From NCBI RefSeq assembly GCF_000429005.1, contig NZ_AUBA01000005.1, forward strand, positions 124,001 to 188,000: DNA of 64,000 nucleotides. Direction: 5' to 3'. Shown here piece by piece: positions 37,299-44,170 of the stretch. The stretch comes from Novosphingobium acidiphilum DSM 19966 (GTDB lineage: Bacteria > Pseudomonadota > Alphaproteobacteria > Sphingomonadales > Sphingomonadaceae). A program made the translations under genes and the position numbers. Positions within the stretch are counted from its first letter, which is position 1; the number at the start of each line of letters is the position of its first letter. A model generated the notes under the pieces. It saw nothing but the letters and a program-made list of their open reading frames with translations. It had not been told where the DNA came from and searched no databases.

Positions 37299-38777
37299 AT
37301 GGCAAGCACGAGTGCGACCAATTCTGCTGCTTCGGACCGCAAGGCTGCGGTCGTCACGCGTTTTGCACCTTCGCCGACCGGATACCTGCACATTGGCGGT
37401 GCGCGTACCGCGCTGTTCAACTGGCTGTTTGCGCGTCACCACGGCGGGACTTATCTGCTGCGGATCGAAGATACCGATCGCGCGCGTTCAACCGAACCCG
37501 CGATCGATGCGATTTTCGACGGTCTGGACTGGCTGGGTCTGGGCGGAGACGCGGAACCGGTGTTCCAGTTTGCCCGATCCGACCGCCATGCCCAGGTGGC
37601 GCACCGCCTGCTTGACGCAGGTCACGCCTATCGCTGCTATCTGACCCAGGCCGAACTGGCCGCTCGGCGCGAAGCGGCGCAGGCCGAACGCCGCCCGTTC
37701 CGTATCGACAGCGAATGGCGCGACGCCGATCCGGCAAGCTGGCCCGCCGATCAAGGCTATGTCATCCGCATCAAGGCGCCGCGCGATGGCGAAACCGTGA
37801 TCCATGATCTGGTCCAGGGCACGATCACCGTCAGCAACCGCGAAATCGACGATTTCGTGATCCTGCGCAGCGACGGCACGCCGACCTATATGCTGGCCGT
37901 TGTGGTCGACGATCACGACATGGGCGTGACCCACGTTATCCGCGGCGACGACCATATCAACAACGCGTTCCGCCAGCTTGTCGTCATCCGTGCGATGCAT
38001 ACGATTGAACAGGCCGCCGGCACCGGCGCCTGGCCCGATCCGGACTATGCGCATATCCCGCTGATCCACGGGGCCGACGGGGCCAAGCTGTCAAAGCGGC
38101 ATGGCGCGCTGGGCGTCGATGCCTATCGCGACGAACTGGGCCTGTTGCCCGAAGCCGTGGTCAATTACCTGATGCGGCTTGGCTGGGGCCATGGCGACGA
38201 GGAATTCATCACCCGCGACCAGGCCGTGGAATGGTTCGACATCGCCAATGTCAACAAGGGCGCAGCGCGCTTTGACCTGAAAAAGCTGCTCAATCTCAAC
38301 GGGCACTATATCCGCCTGGCCGACGATGCGCGGCTGGCACACGAAGTGGCCAAGCGGCTGGGCGTGACCGATGCGGCGCAGATCGCGCTGCTGACCACGG
38401 CCATGCCCGTGCTGAAAGTGCGTGCCGCCGATCTCAACGAATTGAGCGAAGGCGCACGGTTCCTGTTTGCGGTTCGTCCGATCGCGCCCGATGCCAAGGC
38501 CGCCGCTTTGCTGACGCCAGAGGCGCGCGGCATTCTGGCCCAGGCGCATGCCCGGCTGGCCGCCACCGCCGACTGGACACCGGATGCGATCGAGGCAACG
38601 CTCAAGGCCCTGGCCGAAGAGCTTGGCCTGGGGCTTGGCAAACTGGCGCAGCCTTTGCGCGCGGCGCTGACCGGGCAGACCACATCGCCCGGCATCTATG
38701 ATGTGCTGGTGTTGATCGGTCGCGATGCGACCCTGGGCCGGATTGCCGACCAACTGATTGATACACCCGCGGTTTGA
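37299..38777 (+). CDS. gltX: Glutamyl-tRNA synthetase
   Basis: This is a 492-residue class I synthetase that charges tRNA-Glu. The HIGH motif is in FAPSPTGYLHIGGART and the KMSKS-equivalent in GAKLSKRHGALGVD. The tRNA-binding C-terminal half ends LIDTPAV. The length fits the family. I chose the ATG at 37299 (MASTSATNSAASDRKAAVVT), with AAGGA about 12 bases upstream. In-frame ATGs at 37278 and 37269 add up to ten residues. It is divergent from comEC. Confidence 0.97.
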   Translation: MASTSATNSAASDRKAAVVTRFAPSPTGYLHIGGARTALFNWLFARHHGGTYLLRIEDTDRARSTEPAIDAIFDGLDWLGLGGDAEPVFQFARSDRHAQVAHRLLDAGHAYRCYLTQAELAARREAAQAERRPFRIDSEWRDADPASWPADQGYVIRIKAPRDGETVIHDLVQGTITVSNREIDDFVILRSDGTPTYMLAVVVDDHDMGVTHVIRGDDHINNAFRQLVVIRAMHTIEQAAGTGAWPDPDYAHIPLIHGADGAKLSKRHGALGVDAYRDELGLLPEAVVNYLMRLGWGHGDEEFITRDQAVEWFDIANVNKGAARFDLKKLLNLNGHYIRLADDARLAHEVAKRLGVTDAAQIALLTTAMPVLKVRAADLNELSEGARFLFAVRPIAPDAKAAALLTPEARGILAQAHARLAATADWTPDAIEATLKALAEELGLGLGKLAQPLRAALTGQTTSPGIYDVLVLIGRDATLGRIADQLIDTPAV

Positions 38778-38828
38778 AAATTTCGGGATCATACTCCCGG
38801 CCCAATATCGACACAGGAGGACTGAGAC

Positions 38829-40115
38829 GTGAGCAAGACCGAGGCAACGCTGCAGACCGGCGGCAAGACCGTGGAATTGCCAGTGACGAGCGGCACAATC
38901 GGTCCCGATGTGATCGATATCCGCAAGCTCTATGGCCAGACCGGGATGTTCACCTATGACCCCGGCTTTACCAGCACCGCCAGTTGCGACAGCGCGATCA
39001 CCTATATCGATGGTGACGAAGGCGTGCTGCTGCACCGGGGCTATCCGATCGGGCAACTGGCCGAACAATCCTCGTTCATGGAGGTCAGCTATCTGCTGCT
39101 GAACGGCGAATTGCCCAATGCGGCAGAACTCGCCGATTTTAGCCGCACGATCACGCGCCACACGATGGTGCACGAACAGCTGAGCACATTCTACCGCGGG
39201 TTCCGCCGCGACGCCCACCCGATGGCGGTGATGTGCGGCGTGGTTGGCGCGCTGTCGGCGTTTTATCATGATTCCACCGACATCGCCGATCCCGAGCTGC
39301 GCAAGATCAGCTCGCACCGCCTGATCGCCAAGATCCCCACGATCGCGGCGATGGCCTACAAGTATTCGGTCGGGCAGCCGTTCGTCTATCCCGACAACCG
39401 CCTGTCCTACACCGGCAATTTCCTGCGTATGACCTTTGCCGTGCCGGCCGAGGAATACCACGTGGTGCCCGAAGTGGAACGCGCGCTCGATCGCATTTTC
39501 ATCCTGCATGCCGATCACGAACAGAACGCGTCGACTTCGACAGTGCGCCTGGCCGGATCGTCGGGCGCCAATCCCTTTGCCTGCATGGCGGCAGGGATCG
39601 CCTGCCTGTGGGGCCCCGCGCATGGCGGCGCCAACGAAGCCGCGCTCAACATGCTGCGCGAAATCGGCACGCCCGACCGCATTCAGCACTATATCGATCG
39701 CGCCAAGGACAAGAACGATCCGTTCCGCCTGATGGGTTTCGGCCATCGCGTGTACAAGAACTATGACCCGCGCGCTGCCGTGATGCAAAAGACCGTGCGC
39801 GAAGTGTTCAAGGCGCTGAACGTGACCGACCCGCTGTTCGAAACCGCCCTGCGGCTGGAAGAGATCGCGCTGAGCGATCCGTACTTCATCGAAAAGAAGC
39901 TGTTTCCCAACGTGGATTTCTATTCGGGCATCATCCTGTCAGCGATCGGTTTCCCCACGACGATGTTCACCGTGCTGTTCGCCCTTGCCCGCACGGTGGG
40001 CTGGGTCGCGCAATGGAACGAAATGATTTCCGATCCAGGCCAGAAGATCGGCCGTCCGCGCCAGCTCTACACCGGGCCGGTTGCGCGCGATTACGTGCCG
40101 GTCGATCAACGCTGA
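38829..40115 (+). CDS. gltA: Citrate synthase
   Basis: This is a 428-residue hexameric-type (type II) enzyme that condenses acetyl-CoA and oxaloacetate at the entry to the citric acid cycle. Catalytic regions are LHADHEQNASTSTVRLAGSS, GPAHGGANEAALNML (His), GFGHRVYKNYDPRA (His) and the C-terminal Asp region NVDFYSGIIL. The GTG at 38829 has a near-perfect AGGAGG ten bases upstream. A strong terminator follows. Confidence 0.98.
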   Translation: MSKTEATLQTGGKTVELPVTSGTIGPDVIDIRKLYGQTGMFTYDPGFTSTASCDSAITYIDGDEGVLLHRGYPIGQLAEQSSFMEVSYLLLNGELPNAAELADFSRTITRHTMVHEQLSTFYRGFRRDAHPMAVMCGVVGALSAFYHDSTDIADPELRKISSHRLIAKIPTIAAMAYKYSVGQPFVYPDNRLSYTGNFLRMTFAVPAEEYHVVPEVERALDRIFILHADHEQNASTSTVRLAGSSGANPFACMAAGIACLWGPAHGGANEAALNMLREIGTPDRIQHYIDRAKDKNDPFRLMGFGHRVYKNYDPRAAVMQKTVREVFKALNVTDPLFETALRLEEIALSDPYFIEKKLFPNVDFYSGIILSAIGFPTTMFTVLFALARTVGWVAQWNEMISDPGQKIGRPRQLYTGPVARDYVPVDQR

Positions 40116-40142
40116 TTGCGGCCGGTCCGGCGACACAGATCA

Positions 40143-40174
40143 GGCAGGGGTGCCATCGGCCCCCTGCCTTTTTT
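40143..40174 (+). terminator. Rho-independent terminator after gltA
   Basis: GGCAGGGG (40143-40150) pairs with CCCCTGCC (40161-40168) around a 10-base loop, followed by six T. It ends the gltA transcript and stands between gltA and the convergent kinase-like gene. Confidence 0.93.
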
Positions 40175-40188
40175 GTGCGCGCATCGCG

Positions 40189-41541
40189 TCAGATGTGACT
40201 GCGTCGTGGCAAGGTCAGCACAAATCGCGCCCCTGCCCCCGGCGCCACGGTCAGATCGCCGCCCATCGCGCGCGCAAGACGACGCGAGATATACAGACCA
40301 AGTCCGCTGCCACCATCGCCGTTGCGGCCAAGGCGTTCAAACTTTTCGAAAACACGCGCAGTCTGGTCTGCGCTCAGGCCCTGGCCTTCGTCACGCACTG
40401 CAATCCATGCGGTTTGCGCGTCGCTACCGGTTTCGATCGTGACGGTCGAATGTGCCGGGCTGTAGCGGATGGCATTGGTCAGCAGATTGAGCAGGATCTG
40501 CAGCACCCGGCGGAATTCGCCGGTGGCGGGCACAGCCAGGTCTGACGGCGGGATGACGAGCGCGATGCCGCGTTCCTGCGCGCGCATGGCCAGAATGCCC
40601 GATGCGCGGCGCGCACAATCGGCCAGATCGATCCGATCGGGCGCGGGTGCAAAATCGGGCGCCTCCACCGCGTCGAGATCGGCCAGATCCTCGACGAGCG
40701 CCAGCAGATGCCGCCCCGCCTCGGCAATGTCGGCGGCATAGCCTGCATATTCCTCGGCCAGTGGCCCTGCCAGCCGTGTCCTGATGGTTTCGGCGTTGGC
40801 AATGATGCGATTGATCGGCTGACGCAAGGCGGGTGCCAGATCGCGGCCGATCACCCGGTTGGACGAGGCCATGGCGGGTGCCGCGGGGCCCGCCTGCACG
40901 CCGGGTACAGCCTCGATCGCATCGGGCACGATCAGCAGATCAAACCCGGCATCGCCATGCGGCAGCAGCCGGGCGCGCCAGGTCTGTGCGCAACCCGGAA
41001 CATGAAATGCCACGTCATCGATCAGCCGCCAATGCATCGGCTGGCGATGCGCCACGCCCACCAGGTTGACGGCCTCGCTCCACACCGGGCTGCCGCTGCG
41101 CCATTGCGCGATCAGGTCGTGCAACGCGGCATCGTGGTCATCCTCGCCGCGCAGTTCAACCGCCAGCACCCGTTGATCCGCATCGAGCACCGCGTGGATC
41201 CGCGCGATCTGATACAGCACGGCATCGGCCGCACCGGCGTCCGCGGCGTGAACCCCGACAAGCCGCCAATGGCTGAGCGCGATGCGCGTGCCCCCGGCGT
41301 CAGGCGCAACCTGCGCCAGGAATGCGATGGTATTGCCCTCGTCCACCGCGCCCAGCATCGCCACTTGCGCCACCCCAGAAACCCGCGTGCGCCGCACCAG
41401 CGCCAACAGCGCCGGCACTGCCAGCACGCCGCCTGGCCAATCACCGCCGCATCGCATGTGCAATCCGGCAAGCGCCGGATCAGCCTCGATCAGGCGATCA
41501 TGGGCGTCGCATGTTCCCCGCACCGGGCCGCCCGCAGTCAT
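40189..41541 (-). CDS. Histidine-kinase-like protein lacking the phospho-acceptor His (pseudokinase)
   Basis: This is a 450-residue cytoplasmic protein without membrane helices. The first 220 residues are weakly PAS-like. The dimerisation helix reads DLAPALRQPINRIIANAE at 234-251. Aligned with the usual SHELRTPLN, the phospho-accepting His is Pro237. The ATPase domain is complete, with N box LLNLLTNAIRY (about 351-360), DEGQGL (384-389) and GSGLGLYISRRLA (411-423). It may therefore bind ATP but cannot autophosphorylate in the normal way. DivL of Caulobacter is a known case of a kinase-like cell-cycle protein without this His. Its start overlaps the upstream gene's stop (41538-41541). Nothing in the sequence shows its partner. 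Confidence 0.85.
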   Translation of the reverse strand: MTAGGPVRGTCDAHDRLIEADPALAGLHMRCGGDWPGGVLAVPALLALVRRTRVSGVAQVAMLGAVDEGNTIAFLAQVAPDAGGTRIALSHWRLVGVHAADAGAADAVLYQIARIHAVLDADQRVLAVELRGEDDHDAALHDLIAQWRSGSPVWSEAVNLVGVAHRQPMHWRLIDDVAFHVPGCAQTWRARLLPHGDAGFDLLIVPDAIEAVPGVQAGPAAPAMASSNRVIGRDLAPALRQPINRIIANAETIRTRLAGPLAEEYAGYAADIAEAGRHLLALVEDLADLDAVEAPDFAPAPDRIDLADCARRASGILAMRAQERGIALVIPPSDLAVPATGEFRRVLQILLNLLTNAIRYSPAHSTVTIETGSDAQTAWIAVRDEGQGLSADQTARVFEKFERLGRNGDGGSGLGLYISRRLARAMGGDLTVAPGAGARFVLTLPRRSHI

Positions 41542-42383
41542 CCCAGCGAATCCCTCAACAAACGCTCGGCATCGGCGATGTCGACCAACGCAGGATCAGC
41601 ATCCGGCCGGATCGCCAGCAATTGCAACGCTGCCGAATCCCGGCCAAGCCCGGCCGTGCGCAGCATCAGCGCCAGACGCAGCGGATCGTCCTCGGCGGTG
41701 GCCAGCGCCACCATTTCACGCGGCATGCCCGACGCCAGCGCCAGCGCGCTGAGGAACAGGGCCACGCCCGCCTCATCGATGTGCAGGGTCAAGGCAAGGT
41801 CGTCGGCCATATGCAACAATGCGCGTTGCAACAGCGCGATGCGCCCGGGCGGATCGGCGCGCACGGGCGTTCGCCCGTTTGGCGGCGAACCATCCGCATC
41901 TGCGCAGGCCGCATCGCGGATCGACCAGGCGATATGCTGCAGATCGCCCGGCAATTCGGCCAGGGGCATTCGCATCAGCCGCACTGCATCGGTCACGCGG
42001 GTCTGCGCCGCCAGCAATGCGCCGCCATCGGGATGCCGGCGAACAAGCGGCGGAAACACCGGATCAAGCGCACGCCGTGCCGCCAATGCCTCGCTCAGCC
42101 GAAATTCCACCGCGATCGCGTGCAGGTGCATCAGCATGGCCCGATGGGCGACGAGCAATGCGCGCACCGCGGCGGTCAGCGCATGATCCGACCCTGACAA
42201 TTGCGCCGCCAGGTCTGCCGTCATGCCCCGCACCAACGCGATCGTGCGATCGTCGAGCAGGCCGCAGGGTCCAAGGGCCGCCTGGCTTTCCAGCACAGCG
42301 CTGCACGCAGACAGCCGATGATCGGCGTCGGCCAAAGCGCGTGCGGCCCAAACCGGGCCATCGGCGGTTGCTGCATGGTCCAT
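41538..42383 (-). CDS. Hypothetical helical protein, pseudokinase operon
   Basis: This is a 281-residue protein, predominantly alpha-helical, rich in Ala, Leu, Asp and Arg. It has no signal peptide, no membrane segment and no motif I recognise. Hydrophobic-charged periodicity in RALLVAHRAMLMHLHAIAVE and LFLSALALASGMPREMVALA suggests a helical-repeat scaffold. It starts 10 bases after the nucleotidyltransferase-like gene and overlaps the pseudokinase gene by 4 bases, so the three are co-translated. A role in the same signalling unit is an inference from this linkage. Confidence 0.65.
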   Translation of the reverse strand: MDHAATADGPVWAARALADADHRLSACSAVLESQAALGPCGLLDDRTIALVRGMTADLAAQLSGSDHALTAAVRALLVAHRAMLMHLHAIAVEFRLSEALAARRALDPVFPPLVRRHPDGGALLAAQTRVTDAVRLMRMPLAELPGDLQHIAWSIRDAACADADGSPPNGRTPVRADPPGRIALLQRALLHMADDLALTLHIDEAGVALFLSALALASGMPREMVALATAEDDPLRLALMLRTAGLGRDSAALQLLAIRPDADPALVDIADAERLLRDSLG

Positions 42384-42393
42384 CGCGCCAGCC

Positions 42394-43632
42394 TTAGTCC
42401 GCTGTGGTTAAATCGGCGTTAGCCAGCGGGCCGCGCGCCGAAGTTACCGCCAGCGCCCATACCACCAGCGCCAGGATCACCGCGCGCAGGCAGATGTCGA
42501 ATGGCAGCACCGCGCTGCATGCGGCCAGCGCAACCCCGGCAACAAGCCGATCGCGCAACCACCAGGTCATCCGCCCGACCGGCACGACGCGCGGCAGCAG
42601 ATGGAGCATCAAAATCAACACCAGCGGTGCGAACCAGCCCAGGCCGAGCGGCACGCCCGGCGCATGCGAGACTTCGCTGCGCCAAGCCGACAAGGCGACA
42701 AATCCACCGTCGATGACCCATTCGAACCATACCCCGGTGGGCGCGCGATAGCCGGTTGCGAGCAATGCGCGCCGCTCGATATCGGCCATCATCTGCGCCA
42801 CACGCGCCAGCGTCCAGGCCAGCGCCAGCAGGCCAAAGCCCGGCGTGCGCCAACCGAACCAGCCCGCGCCAAATGCCAAAAGCAGTGCCACCACGCCACC
42901 CAGCGCCACCACCCAGGGCCGGGTTCCGGCGTGCAGCAGCGCCGGGCCAGCCAGATGCACGGTCTTGGCCGTGATCCATTCGCCCGGGCTGCGCAAATGC
43001 CCTGATGCCGTATGCAGCCGCAGCCACACCGGCTCGGCCGCGTGCGCCTCGTCCTCGTTGCGCACGAGTTTCCAGCGTGCGTCCGCCAGCACCGCGTCGG
43101 GCAACAGGCGCAGCGGCACGCGGCCCTGCACCGCCAGGCGCAGCAGCGCCGCATGGGTGTTCCATTCGGGCGGCAAATCGCCCAGCCCGGCCACGATACG
43201 CCCGGGCAGGCGCATCGCCCCGGCAAAGGCGTGATTGATATCGATCCGTTCAAATCCCGCCGCCACCCCGGCCTCGACCGGCAACGCCAGCACGCCCGTG
43301 GCCTGTTCCAGCTGGGGCAAGGCCAATTCGGGCTGCACCAGCAGACCGTCACCCAGGACAATCAGGTCATCTTCGGCCGTGACCAGCGGCAGCAGTGCAT
43401 GCGCAGACGTAATTACGTGGAACCGCGCGCCCGCGCTTTCGGTCGCGTGCTGCAGTGCTATCACTTCGCTGGTCAGCGCGTCTGTCACCACGACAATGCG
43501 GGTGCAGCCCAATGCCAGCGCCAGCCCCAGCTGGTGGCGCACCAGTGATCGACCGCCGATCGTCAGGACCGCGCGCAAACCTTGCAGTTCGCCCGATACG
43601 GCATCGGTCATGGACAGCAATCCGACCCTCAA
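42394..43632 (-). CDS. Degenerate nucleotidyltransferase fused to a membrane domain
   Basis: This is a 412-residue protein. Residues 1-230 resemble a sugar-nucleotide or inositol-phosphate cytidylyltransferase fold (LTIGGRSLVRHQLGLALALGC, DDLIVLGDGLLVQ, FERIDINHAFAGAMRLPGR). However, the Gly-rich nucleotide loop normally at the very N terminus is missing. Residues 240-405 hold about five hydrophobic helices in the place where bifunctional enzymes carry a CDP-alcohol phosphotransferase. I cannot find that family's D-x2-DG-x2-AR-x8-G-x3-D-x3-D signature. It looks like a non-catalytic relative. The start is taken as TTG at 43632 because AGGAG (43643-43647) is 10 bases upstream. An ATG at 43611 is an alternative. 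Confidence 0.6.
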   Translation of the reverse strand: MRVGLLSMTDAVSGELQGLRAVLTIGGRSLVRHQLGLALALGCTRIVVVTDALTSEVIALQHATESAGARFHVITSAHALLPLVTAEDDLIVLGDGLLVQPELALPQLEQATGVLALPVEAGVAAGFERIDINHAFAGAMRLPGRIVAGLGDLPPEWNTHAALLRLAVQGRVPLRLLPDAVLADARWKLVRNEDEAHAAEPVWLRLHTASGHLRSPGEWITAKTVHLAGPALLHAGTRPWVVALGGVVALLLAFGAGWFGWRTPGFGLLALAWTLARVAQMMADIERRALLATGYRAPTGVWFEWVIDGGFVALSAWRSEVSHAPGVPLGLGWFAPLVLILMLHLLPRVVPVGRMTWWLRDRLVAGVALAACSAVLPFDICLRAVILALVVWALAVTSARGPLANADLTTAD

Positions 43633-43642
43633 GGCCCCCAAA

Positions 43643-43647
43643 CTCCT
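43643..43647 (-). promoter_or_regulatory. Shine-Dalgarno AGGAG that favours a TTG start
   Basis: On the minus strand AGGAG ends 10 bases before a TTG at 43632. The later in-frame ATG at 43611 has only a distant GAGGG. This decides the start of the nucleotidyltransferase-like gene and suggests modest translation. Confidence 0.5.
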
Positions 43648-43790
43648 GATAATGGCGTGAGGTTCGATCACCCGTTGCCCGGTCTGCGCCAAACGCAACG
43701 CCGTTACCCTAGGCGCACACCCTGTCGCTGCCAAGCGGTCTGCCCACCTTTCGCAAACCCCGGCTTAACGGATTCACGGCACAGGTAAAG

Positions 43791-44096
43791 TCAGGCCAAG
43801 GGGTCGATTTCACGCAACAGCGCGCGAATTCGCCGCAAAATCGCGGGATCGCCGGGCGCGCCAGCCATTGCATCATCGGCCAGCGCAACCAGCTCGGTGC
43901 CATGAAATGTGGCCGCCAGGCCCTTCAACCGCTGCGCCGCCTGCATCCAGTTGGCATCGCACCGCGCGCGCTGCAACAGATCGAGCGCGCCCAATGCGCT
44001 GTCCAGAAATGCGCGCCGCAATTCGCGCAACAGCACGGGATCATCCCCCAGCGCGGAGACGAGATGTGCATCGATTGCTTCACCAAGATAGGCCAT
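43791..44096 (-). CDS. HPt-like four-helix protein with Gln in place of the phospho-His
   Basis: This is a 101-residue protein whose pattern is that of a histidine-phosphotransfer domain. The second long helix reads WMQAAQRLKGLAATF, where HPt proteins have A-H-x-L-K-G. The phosphorylated His is replaced by Gln55 (codon CAG, one base from a His codon). The rest of the helix, including LKG, is kept. It lies 158 bases upstream of the nucleotidyltransferase/pseudokinase operon on the same strand. No good ribosome site precedes the ATG at 44096. A GTG at 44117 is an alternative start. It could act as a docking protein without phosphotransfer. Confidence 0.65.
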   Translation of the reverse strand: MAYLGEAIDAHLVSALGDDPVLLRELRRAFLDSALGALDLLQRARCDANWMQAAQRLKGLAATFHGTELVALADDAMAGAPGDPAILRRIRALLREIDPLA

Positions 44097-44170
44097 GCCG
44101 ATAAGGATGCGCCCCACCCGGTTAAGGCAGGGTTACACAGCGGCCAAAATCCGTGTTAGAGATCGGTCCC

